64,000 bases of DNA from Bradysia coprophila (taxonomy: Eukaryota; Arthropoda; Insecta; Diptera; Sciaridae), in the NCBI RefSeq assembly GCF_014529535.1, contig NC_050735.1:6397739-6461738 (forward strand), read 5' to 3'. A program made the position numbers and the translations under genes. The notes under the pieces were generated by a model that was not told the DNA's origin, ran no database searches, and saw only the letters and a list, made by a program, of their open reading frames with translations. Of this stretch, positions 49,271 through 59,298 are shown piece after piece. Numbering within the stretch: position 1 is the stretch's first letter; each line of letters opens with the position of its first letter.

Positions 49271-50472
49271 TACACACTATTTTAGCGCTAGAGTGTTCGC
49301 TGTACTGACAGTATTTAATGTAAAACTTACAAACTTTCAGTGTGCACAACAGGGGTCACACCTATATGAAACAAAATAATTCGACCATATCATGATTGTG
49401 CAAATAAAGCTTCACGTGCTTTGTGTAAAAAAAATGGTGATATAATTGCAAAATAAATAAGAATCAAACACATGTAATAAAGAGGGGAATGAACAATTCT
49501 TCAAACACCATTTAATTTGTAACTATAGGACCATAAAGTATGTCCGAACTAGCACACACTTAATACTGCACATAAATTAATAAAAAAAAATGAAAATAAG
49601 AACGAAATACCAACAACAACCTTATCAAAAAATACAACCAATATCATTTTCTGTTTATTAAAAATAAAACGAAATACGTAGTAATCAATACATAAAATCT
49701 AGTATAATCGCCGTTATTAGGAGTGACGCTTCGCTGAACGGCAAGATAAAATTAGTATCAGTCAAGAGAAAAAGGACATGTGACATAGTGCCTACTGCCT
49801 TTTCTGACGCATTTTTTGTAGGACACGGACACACGTAAAAAATATCACCTTTGTTTTAACTCATGGAACAAGTGGGTTGGCCTGTAGAGGCGCCACACTT
49901 TTTTCATAGTACTTCATTCTCTGCGGCTTATCTTCATGTGAAGCAACTTCACACTTGTCATTGAAGAACAAATGTCAACATATTAAGTTGGTTCCCATGA
50001 AAATAAGCGCAGTGACAGCAGTAAATTTATGAGAGAATGTAGTAAAATATGGGAAAACTCTATTACATTTCTTCTTAGTTTCTAAATATCATTATCCAGT
50101 AGAGCTTATACTCGAGAGTTGGCAAGATGGCGTTTTTTCGCTTTATCCCATAGAGTGTACTACTTCGTTACACAAGTGTGTCGTACAGATCAACTTTACT
50201 CACTTGACAACAGGGTTCCGGCATGACGTTATTTTTTGTTACGTGGGTGTAACATTTGGTACATTTGTTATAGTTGCACAATCTAAAACGGTTTTTGTTA
50301 ACGAAATGGTTTTCGGTACATCTCGTAACGTTAAAAGACAACGACAATTTTTCTGGCACATCTCGTAACGTTAAGTCACACTGGAAAATATTTTTCATGC
50401 TTCGGGGCCGAAAATGAGGGCCATTTTTCGAATTTTCTTGGGTTTCCGGCCCTCTGCATGAAAACTCACATG

Positions 50473-50583
50473 TGCACCTGTTTGGGACGGTTGATTTGAG
50501 GCACTTTCGCTTGTAAGCCTCACTTCGTTCGGCCTACAATCCGCGAAATTGCCTAAAATCAATCGTCCAAAACAGGTACACAA
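50473..50583. mobile_element. Small fold-back element, TCGTCCAAAACAG family
   Basis: Left GTGCACCTGTTTGGGACGGT then TGATTTGAGGCA and right TGCCTAAAATCAATCGTCCA then AAACAGGTACAC are inverted copies around a CTTCGTTCGGCC centre. Lies about 1.7 kb upstream of the tryptophanase. Confidence 0.75.
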
Positions 50584-50792
50584 ATGACTATCATTACTCT
50601 TGGTAACGTTAAGTTATACCGGAAAAAATTTCGTTCTTCTTTATAACGTTATACCATACCGAAATAGTTTCTCGTTACACCAATTTCGTTATGAACTGTA
50701 ACTTTAACGTTAAGGAACGGAACCCTGTTTGACACTAAAACAACAGCGTACAGCAGCTAAAAATGTGCTAAATGTCCCAAGTGAAACACTCT

Positions 50793-51294
50793 AGGGGTAA
50801 ACCATTGTGGTTCGTAAAGTTCGTGAGTATGATGAAGAAAAGAATCGAGGGAGTAGCTGTATGCGATTTTGTTGTTGGGAGTTCGATGTCTTCATAGTTG
50901 ATTTGAGCCTCAACCAGGTGTTGTTGTGCTTGATATCGTTTGGAATGTCAATACCACCTTTGTCATGATTGCTCTAGTTTTTGGCTTTGTCTTTTTTTTA
51001 ATTCCCAATTTGTACATATGATTTTGATTTATTTTCGGATTTATCGTGATTTTCTTTTTTCATTTCGTATTGAGACTGTGCATAATTTGTCCTTTTGTTA
51101 ATGCTTGAATTATTAGGCCAAAGCTTGTTTTGTAATTTTAATGTATTTCGTTGTCAGTTAGCTTGAAAAGCCGTTGACTTAATAAATAAATAAATAAAAT
51201 TTCGTTGTTTTGACATAAAATATATGGGAGAAATGTCAAAAGATCACGAAATTGTAATACTCACGAACTTTTCGAACCATTATGGTTTACCCCT
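50793..51294. mobile_element. DNA element with about 37-bp terminal inverted repeats
   Basis: Left end AGGGGTAAACCATTGTGGTT then CGTAAAGTTCGTGAGTAT; right end ATACTCACGAACTTTTCGAA then CCATTATGGTTTACCCCT. About 500 bp, with a TAAA tract at about 51180 and no transposase frame. No clear target duplication. Confidence 0.8.
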
Positions 51295-52249
51295 TCTACA
51301 TCTTTGTAAACAACTCGGACACACGTCAAGCTGTTGACGTAAAAAAGATGTCAGGCATGCAGTGCAAATATTGAAACGAAAACGAAGTGGAACACAAGTG
51401 GCGCAGAAAGCCAAATTGAATAATAATTTTTTAGTCGTGATGAGCAAAATCGGTGTTTTTGAACTATTAATGTTCCAAAAGTCCGTCATCGTTTCCAAAT
51501 TATAAGTCGCACTTTAAATGCTGTTTCCTCTTAGAACTACTAAAATTTTCTTAGAAAAGCGCCATCTTACTAACTTTCTGTAGTGTATAACCATAGAAAC
51601 ATAGACTTATAGAAGATGGGTAGGTACATAGCACTATGGAACTTCGTTGCGTACAACTCTGTAATACAGAGTCTGTATGTAGTCAAAAGAAAATAAAAAT
51701 CAATTCATCGCGAGCCAAATCATTTATTTTATACAATTGAACTCACGGTCACAAATTGTCACAAATAAAAATGGTTGGTGGTAATTCCAAGATAGATAGT
51801 TGGCAAGCTAACGACCCCACCACCCACCCTTACACTACCGTAGTGTCATGATAATCCGTAATTATTTTTTTTGTGGAGTAGGACCTGCGTCACTTCGCCC
51901 CATTACCGTTGTTTTATGATGGATCCGGTAAAGTAAGATATTTCTGACGACAAAAATCTATATGAAAGATGTTTTTTGCTTAAACAGTTTAGTCGAAAGA
52001 AAGCAGTTCGTTTGAATTAACATCTATACTGCTCACCAATGTAAATTCAAACTTGGAATAAATAACTTCAATCTAAAGCTTGGAAAGTAGGTCCAAGATC
52101 AGCCGCGGTAAGAAATAGCACAACATGAAAGTTCGATTTTAAGACAAACCATACTTTTATCTCCTTATTACAACAGGTATACTAAACCCCAAATCTGAGG
52201 CACTAGACCACGAAACTTTGATTAAATTATCGACACAAGATTTACAACC

Positions 52250-53806
52250 ATGGAGTTACCTTGGGCAGAGCCATATAAAATAAAAATGGTGGGAGAAATT
52301 TTTATGTCTACCCGAGCACAGCGCGAACAATGGATAGAGGATGGAGGCTACAATCTATTTAATCTGTCTAGTGATCACGTTTACATAGATTTGCTGTCTG
52401 ATAGTGGCACAGGTTCCACTCATTTTTTTTTATACAGTCGAAGTGTAACCAATTTGTTTTTAAATTTGCCTCAGGTGGTTTAATATGACTATTAATTCCG
52501 CGCCAGCTGGTGAAACAACTGCAGCAAATTTAGACGTAAAATTGGCTTGCTTTAAGTGATAATTTATTCTCGAATTATTATTATTTCAGGTTCCATGTCT
52601 GATAAACAATGGGCGGAAATAATGTTAGGCGACGAAAGTTATGCAGGCTCTCAGTCTTATTTAAAACTAAGAGAAGTGGTACGAAACACTTTTGGATTTC
52701 ACTATTTTCTTCCCACACACCAAGGGCGCGCATCTGAAAATGTATTGTTTAGCGTTTTAGTGAAGGCCAAGAATGTGGTTCCAGGTAATTCCCATTTTGA
52801 CACGACAAAGGGACACATTGAATTCCGGAATGCGCATGCAGTGGATTGCACAATCTCCGAGGCTTTTGACATCGACAATTTACATCCATTTAAAGGGAAT
52901 ATTGACTTGGCGAAATTGGAGGAAGTGTACAAAGCGCATCCGAAAGAGAATATTCCATTTTGTTTGATCACAGTGACGTGTAACTCTTCCGGTGGACAAC
53001 CGGTTTCAATGGAAAATATCAAAGCGGTAAAGGCTCTGTCACGTAAGTACGACATTCCGGTGTTTGTTGATGCGTCTCGATTTGCCGAAAATGCTTATTT
53101 TATAAAAGAACGCGAAGAAGGTTATCAACAAAAAAGTATCAAAGAAATCGTCAAAGAAATGTTTTCCTATGGCGATGGATTTACTATGTCGGCGAAAAAA
53201 GACGGATTGGTTAACATCGGTGGCCTTTTGGGAATGCGTGACGAGTCTTTGTACCGCTCCTGTGAGTCTATGTGTATTTTCTACGAAGGATTCACGACCT
53301 ACGGTGGATTAGCTGGTCGTGACTTAGCAGCTTTAGCGCAGGGCCTGTTGGAATGCACAGAGTTCACCTATTTGAACGCACGCATCAATCAAGTTGAATA
53401 TTTAGGTAAAAAACTCATAGAATTTGGAATCCCAATCCAAAAGCCAATTGGTGGCCATGCCATTTATGTGGATGCTTTGTCCTTTTTACCAAACGTACCT
53501 CGAGAAGAATATCCGGCACAAACATTAGCAATCGAACTATACAAGGAAGCTGGCGTTCGCGGGTGTGAGATGGGAACTTTATTGGCAGATCGTGATCCGG
53601 ATACGCGTTTGAACCGTTACCCTGCACTGGAATTATTCCGTTTGGCAATTCCGAGACGAACTTACTCGTACAAGCATTTAGATTATGTGGCGGTAGCGTT
53701 GAAAAATGTTTACGATCGACGAAACAACATCAATTCCGGATTGGAAATCGTTTGGGAATCAGAAATTCTGCGACATTTTACTGTCTTGTTTAAACAAAAG
53801 AAATAA
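52250..53806 (+). CDS. tnaA: Tryptophanase (tryptophan indole-lyase), microbial type, one intron, 459 aa
   Basis: PLP-dependent beta-eliminating lyase converting tryptophan to indole, pyruvate and ammonia. Exons 52250-52412 and 52590-53806 join as DSGT-G-SMSDKQW, exactly the family sequence. The start MELPWAEPYKIK aligns with bacterial N-termini; total length is normal (456-471). Visible key residues: Tyr72 (GDESYAG), Arg101 (PTHQGR, cofactor phosphate), Asp215 and Arg218 (VDASRF), PLP Lys258 (MSAKKDG), and the Arg in FRLAIPRR (substrate carboxylate). The discriminating sites favour tryptophanase over tyrosine phenol-lyase: Asp125 (FDTT), Met382 where the phenol-lyase has Arg381, and His450 (LRHFT) where it has Phe. 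No stop or frameshift. Flanking DNA is insect-like and transposon-rich, so contamination is unlikely. Acquisition from a microbe is inferred. No targeting peptide was seen, so the cytosol is likely. AATAAA overlaps the stop codon. Confidence 0.93.
52413..52589 (+). other. Spliceosomal intron in the tryptophanase gene, 177 bp
   Basis: Begins GTTCCACT and ends TTATTATTTCAG, phase 1. Both boundaries carry the same 9 bases CAGGTTCCA (52410-52418 and 52587-52595), so donor and acceptor sit in direct repeats. In-frame stops inside it rule out read-through. The donor is weak (GTTCCA rather than GTAAGT). A stronger-looking CAG|GTGG lies 60 bases downstream, but its use would insert residues absent from the family. 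Confidence 0.85.
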
Positions 53807-55726
53807 ATTGTTACAGACACTGTCGTGAAAATTTTCATTTTCTTTTTTTTTATCATTTTCACGAACGAAAAGGGCTGAAGAATCTTAGAGTAATTATAAT
53901 TATAATTACTCTTAGTGAAGAATGATTTAGATTAAAAACCTAGTCAGGTTCACTTGCGATTTCAATCTTTCTGTTACAACAGATAGAAAAAATTACTACT
54001 TTCAACAACAATAGTAACAGATTCAATGATACCGTCGCGATGCTGTGTTCACAGGTGTTAACATCTCAAGGTGAAGGTGTTGAAATTTTAAGACAGTTAA
54101 GAAGAGATTTTATCACAGCACTGCTCCTCTAGTCTACCTCTATGCGTACTTGTCGTCTTACAAATTTCACTTTTTTTAGTTTTATGGAGATTGATCGAAT
54201 TGCAAAGATTGTAACACAGCAGTGGTCTACAATCTGAAGAAACATACTCAATGTCCAGGACCTTGGGTAAATCCACGTATTTTGTGACAGAAATTTTTCT
54301 CTTTCACTCTCACAACATCCCCATTGTATTGTAGCGATGGCGCTCTACAATATGCATAGTCACATTTGGTAAGATGACTTACGGTATGTTTTTTCGCACC
54401 TTCTTTGGTGCGTATTCGTACATCAAAAAGAGACAAAATTTGATTTGGTAACATGACTTACGCTGGAATTTCCCATGGAAATTCAATGTTTTATCTCCGA
54501 CTCATAGTTTTTAGGCGCTATCATAAAACGTATGCTAACCGCTCTAATTTTTGATTTTTTGGCTGAAAGAGTAGATTCGACAGCCGGTGATTAAAATCTA
54601 AAGCTGATAGTGCGTCGAATCGAATAGTTCGAAAATCAGTGAGTTTGTTGACTATTGGTAGCTCTGTTGGAATCTTAGAATTTTTTCGTCGAGCGTATCC
54701 ACAATGGAATGGACCATGTCTATGGTGACTTTGTGGATTTTAGCAAACGAAAAGTTGAATTTCAGGTCCATCTTTATGTAATTCAGGGTTTTCTATATAA
54801 TCACTCAGTTTCATCGTTTTTAACTGGTACAAAACACGCTCTCATAGATGATGACATATTGATCCACATCGAAAATTTAAACCTTGTGCGATACAGCGGA
54901 ACACATAGCCCAGTGGGGCGAGCACTCTCTATTATAGTTCGAAGAACTGTTCAATTTGAGAATTGTGCCAGAATCTTGGCCAGAATAATAAACCGATTGG
55001 CAGCCGGAAACGTCAAAAGTTTGTTTTTTGTCGACCACCTCCACAAAATTATTAGCAGCGCACAGGTCCATCTCAAATATAATGACGGGCAAAGTCACTT
55101 AAATTTTAGAGCTATTTATGTGTCTGTGGGGGTAGGGTAATCTCACACACCACACAAATTCATGGTGTGCGAGATTCACCTCTAACTGGTGAATCTCGCA
55201 CAGTCATGACTTTTCGTTACATGTCGTAAAAGGACGCATACTATGATCGCGTGTGCGAGATTCCCCGACACCGTGTCTGTGGTAGACCGTGATTTTAGGC
55301 AATTTCTCAAGTTTTAGCCCAAACGAAGCGAGAGCGACAAGCGGAAGTACTTAAAATCAATCGTCCACAACAGAAGCAAATACAGCTTCTCATGCTGAGG
55401 ACCTGAATACCGAGAAAAATTCTGAAATTTATGCCCAAGGCATGAAATGAAATAAGGGAAGTAACTCGGGAATCTTTGTTATTAGGTGTTACGTGTCAGA
55501 TCATGTTGTCTTCGCAAAAATGAATCAGCTTCATGAATTCACGTATTGAAGGCCGAACGAGAAACAGGTTGATTTCATATTATAGGGAAAGTAATAATGA
55601 ATTGATGATAAGATAATTGAGATAGAGACTGGAAGGGTCAAACACAAAACGTCAGACTGCAAAAATATTTCTTTTATTGACCTTTCATGCATTTGAAATT
55701 TTCATACCTGACCGTACATCATTGTT
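53807..55726. other. Intergenic sequence downstream of the tryptophanase
   Basis: Contains a palindrome AGAGTAATTATA / TATAATTACTCT at about 53887-53912, a GTGCGAGATTCACC / GGTGAATCTCGCAC hairpin at about 55165-55202 and the small element at 55275-55373. A 143-codon frame at 54709-55140 has no recognised family and is not called. Confidence 0.5.
55275..55373. mobile_element. Decayed TCGTCCAAAACAG-family fold-back
   Basis: GTGATTTTAGGCAATTTCTC on the left and TACTTAAAATCAATCGTCCA then CAACAG on the right, with a CGAAGCGAGAGCG centre. It is about 1.5 kb downstream of the tryptophanase stop, so this insect repeat family flanks that gene on both sides. Confidence 0.6.
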
Positions 55727-57008
55727 TTATGTATAGTTTGGATTAATCCTCATTTCGACCATTTTTTGTGCAGCTTCTTTCGATTTAAATACGAAGAAAT
55801 CAATGTCAACCTTACCGTAAATCTCATTCGGATCATGCACAACATTATCTACGATAACAGGATGGACCTCTTTATTCTTTCCCCTTTCAAACGTAGCATC
55901 TTCTATATTCTTCCCATCGATAGGAACTCCACGCATAACTGACATACTCATCCCTCTCACTTTCTCATCGAAAAAAAACTTTTTTTCACCCTTCATAAAT
56001 GAAGTGAGTCTCCAAGCTTTAACGGTCAAGCGACGAAATCCGAGTCTTTCTCGGGTTGGAATGCGCAATTCCTTGGACGAAATAATTATGATAGCGTCAC
56101 CGTTGTCGTAAGTGCTTGTTGTATATCCTCCATATGTACAAATTGAGAAGGAAGAAATAGGATCACCCTCATCAGGTACTATACTATATATCATTCCTTT
56201 GTGACTCCTACTTTCCACGCGGATACGTACAGCCGTGCCTTTTTCGCACAGAACTACGTTAGAGAAATCCGTAATAACACTTTCTTCTCTGGCCGGTCTA
56301 ACATTTGTCATCATTATTGGTTGAAATTTGTCTTTCGTAATAGCGTCATTCCGTGATATTATAACGTTAATGTCTCCATCTGAGAAACAGTGCGAACTAA
56401 CACCAATTAGATCGGGCTGGATCTTACGCTCAACATCGACCATGCGTACCTTGCTGCTGCCAAATAAAAAATCTTTTACCTTCGTTGTCTTTTCACTTCC
56501 ATCCATTGTGATAATTGCTTCAGTCACGGTACCTGTTTGTTTGAAACTTTGTAAATTTTTGGATTTAAAAAAAGATTAATTCCGTTCTACCTTTCTCCGG
56601 ATCGAATGTTGGTGACAGGAATCGCCAACCGGTAGTTTCAGTATCGTTCTCAATGAACTTTTTTTCGATCAAAGCTTTTCGTAACTCAGCAAGGGTATTG
56701 GTAACATTGAATCTGATGATTTCCTGAGCAGAGTCAGCGAATACTTGCAGATCTTTCTTTAGATTTGTTATACGTATTTTGTTCGTGTCGTAGATGTAAT
56801 CCTTGACTGGAATGTATGCCTCGTACTCCATGTCAGTTATTTTACCACTGTCTACTTTCACGAAACGCCAGGGCTGTTTTTCATCGCCTTCAGAAATGTG
56901 ATGTAGTTCGATCAAAGTCTTCCGTAAATCGTTCAATGTGCCAGTGATATCGAACTGGATTTCTACTTCTATATCATCACTCGCAACGATTAGGTTTTGC
57001 ACTCCCAT
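55727..57008 (-). CDS. Unrecognised two-exon gene with two internal repeats, 407 aa
   Basis: I do not recognise this protein. Exons are 56591-57008 and 55727-56532 on the minus strand, joined by a 58-bp GT-AG intron inside a Gly codon (DPEKG then TVTEAII). ATG 57008 (MGVQNLIVASDD) is the first ATG in frame. There is no signal peptide or membrane segment. Residues about 13-90 and 94-175 form two related units about 81 residues apart: each has a beta-rich start (IQFDITGTL, IRFNVTNTL), then LRKTLIE / LRKALIE, then WRF (Trp47, Trp128), then a T/K-rich strand region, a pattern like a small ubiquitin-like or other alpha-beta fold. The remaining 230 residues are beta-strand-rich (YGGYTTSTYDNGDAIIIISS) and end in KEAAQKMVEMRINPNYT. 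Uninterrupted coding and a clean intron argue for a working gene. An origin by transfer cannot be excluded or shown. Confidence 0.8.
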
Positions 57009-57543
57009 TTTTAACGATCCGTTGGAATTTTTAGAAATTATTAAGAAACTAATCACTCGTCGTACTTGCAAGGGCCCTCTCAATAGAACAAAGTGACAAA
57101 TTAAAATGAAAAATCATATGTTTAAATGTGTGTGTGACAGCTTCGTGTGCAGACAATATAGGGACGGTAGGGACTCTTAAATGTCAAAAGTAAGGGACTC
57201 ACGGGACGCACGGGACTCATAACGTCAAAAGAATAATGTCAAATTATGGTCCCAAAAATGTCCGCGAAATTTTGAATATTATTACTTCAAACGAAATGCT
57301 AATTTAAAAAAATATATATTTTCGTTATACAATCGCTAAACCGAACTGGTGTGCATACGTTATTTTGCACCAGCTGGTCCCATTTGGAATTGTATGTGAC
57401 CAGCTGGTGCAAAATAACGTATGCACACCAGTTCGGTTTAGCGATTGCAAGTGGTGTTTGTGAATGAAAATTAGTTGAATTAGTTTAGTCTGTTTCATAT
57501 TTGTTAAATTCATCAGTATGTTTCCTGGCTTGATAAGAAATCA
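57009..57543. other. Flank between the unknown gene and the retrotransposon
   Basis: Contains GGGACTC-rich words at about 57165-57225 and the long perfect hairpin at 57330-57447. No gene. Confidence 0.55.
57330..57447. repeat. Perfect 50-bp inverted repeat with 18-base loop
   Basis: Left arm 57330-57379 starts CAATCGCTAAACCGAACTGG. The right arm 57398-57447 is its exact reverse complement ending GGTTTAGCGATTG. The symmetry is complete through CACCAGCTGGTC. It lies between the unknown gene and the retrotransposon copy. Confidence 0.9.
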
Positions 57544-59298
57544 GACATTCTACTATGAAGGTTTACTGTAGATTTTCAAACCCACTTTTACAACATCTGA
57601 TTCAAGAAAATGTGTATTTTTTTTATTATTAAGATACTGCCCTAACGTTAGTAAGGGTCGCGCACGGAGGCCTCCGTTGGGCCCATTGTGCTCGCTATAA
57701 TTTTTGAGTTTACGAGTGGTGAATCTCCTTGTACTAAAAATGTAGCTCAGGATATCTTGTGGGTGAAAGTTCTTTGTCTGGTTGTACAGAATGGTATAGT
57801 TACCCAGATATTTCCTTCTGTTATTTATGAATGCCGGACACCAGCAGAGGAAGTGCTCTGCGGTCTCTGCTTCATGCCCACACAGCTCACAGCTAGGGTC
57901 TGATCGTTTGCCAATTGTTGTTAGGTGTTTATTAAAGCCGAAGTGTCCTGTCACAATTCCCGTATGTGTTTTTAGCCTTGTTCTACTTACGTTAATTAAA
58001 TATTTTGAGTTCCTATCGTCTACAGAGTCCCAGTGTTCGTTGAACTCTTTGGTTGTACGTTCTTCAGTTTTTGTTTTAATGTGAGAAGGTGTGATACGCA
58101 GTATCGGTTCGGGACTTAACGGGGTGATTGATGTCGCTATTTTTGCTAGTTCATCAGCTTTTTCATTACCTAAGATCCCAGAGTGTGCTGGCACCCAAAT
58201 TAGTTTTACTATATTCGTATTCGCAATATTGTTAATTTTGTCCCAACATTCTACAGATAAAGCAGATTGAAACTCCACGGCAGAAAGAGTTTTAAGTGCT
58301 GAGTCGCTGTCGGAGAATATGTAGATTATATTGTCAGAGATTTCTTTATCAGTAATGATGTGGCATGCCTCTATTATAGCTCTTATTTCAGCTAAATATA
58401 TTGTACTGTATTTACCTAATGGTAGTATTTGTTTCAATGCAGTGTATGCCCGCACCAGCTGAGTTGTCCATTACTGATCCGTCCGTGTGGAGTCTGATGC
58501 CGTCTATTGGGGGTAAATCGCCGTTAAGCCAGTCTTCTCTGTTCGGTATGATTACCTCAAATTTCCTGTCAAATTTGAAGGTTTTCGTTACTCTGTCTGA
58601 AGGCCACGCTAGTGATACCTCGTTCTCTATCGCTTTAAACCATATCCTGGTATAGTCGGATAATTTATGTTGCTAGCCCTGGGTTTTAGCTATTCTATCC
58701 AGAACGTTAATGGCTTCTGATTGAATGAGAATATGTAGAGGCGGTAGGTTTAGCGTGGTTTCAAGTGCGTCTGTAGGTGTTGATTTTCAGGCCCCTGTGA
58801 TTGCTGAACATGCTAATCTTTGAAATTTCCTCAGTTTTTATGAACATATTTTAGGTTACAGATATTGTTCCATACGAAAGACCCGTATAAAATAATAGGT
58901 CTGAAGATGGTGGTGTAAATCCAGAACATTACTTTGGGTGATAGACCCCAGTTTTTCCCATATGCTTTCCGACATTGCCATAAAGATACTGTTGCCTTTT
59001 CTATACGTGCGTCGAAGTGTAGGATACCTCTCATTTTAGCATCAAAGGTAAAACCTAGAAATTTAACCTGTTGTGCCATATTAATGGGTACGCCTTTAAT
59101 TTTGGGAATGAATAGCCCCTCGATCCTAGTGTTTCGTGTGAACACAATCATTGTTGTTTTCAAGGGATTAATACTTAACTCATTTTCGTCGCACCATTCC
59201 GATACAGTGTCTAAGACTGTTTGTAGCAGACCACATAGTGCGTTAACACTAATCCCTCTTAATATAGTGGCTAGGTCATCTGAGAAGCCTTCAAATGT
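57544..59298 (-). pseudogene. 5'-truncated, frameshifted non-LTR retrotransposon (RT 3' part, RNase H, zinc motif)
   Basis: Minus-strand remnant of a LINE-type element. It starts inside the reverse transcriptase at EGFSDDLATI, the catalytic YADD-type motif (here FSDD), and continues through NELSINPLKTTMIVFTRNTR, VKFLGFTFD and PIILYGSFVW. The frame is then broken by stops (near 58800 and 58675). An RNase H domain follows: LHTDGSVMDNSAGAG, a frameshift, then YLAEIRAIIEAC, IYIFSDSDSALKTL, WVPAHSGILGNEKADELAK, with the conserved acidic residues and His. A C-terminal CELC...H-x4-C cysteine/histidine motif ends the frame at 57553. RNase H after the RT points to the I/Jockey-like group (family-level inference). 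The copy is dead: truncated 5', stops and at least one frameshift. Confidence 0.9.

Larger units (their letters stand above)
49271..52249. other. Intergenic sequence upstream of the tryptophanase gene
   Basis: Holds the small elements at 50473-50583 and 50793-51294. Otherwise AT-rich with no recognised gene. A splice-acceptor-like CTCCTTATTACAACAG ends at 52176, which would allow a 5'-UTR intron for the tryptophanase. A Cys-rich 72-codon frame at 51280-51498 (minus) was noted, see findings. Confidence 0.5.

Noticed and set aside
52702-53055. 117-codon antisense frame inside the tryptophanase
   Set aside because: Shadow of the real coding strand; the sense frame has complete family conservation.
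52250-53806. Bacterial contamination or a bacterial symbiont gene
   Set aside because: The gene is interrupted by a GT-AG intron with in-frame stops, has no Shine-Dalgarno or bacterial operon neighbours, and is flanked by repeats shared with the rest of the window.
54709-55140. 143-codon plus-strand open frame downstream of the tryptophanase
   Set aside because: No recognisable domain, poor low-complexity-free conservation cues, and an overlapping antisense frame; left as intergenic.
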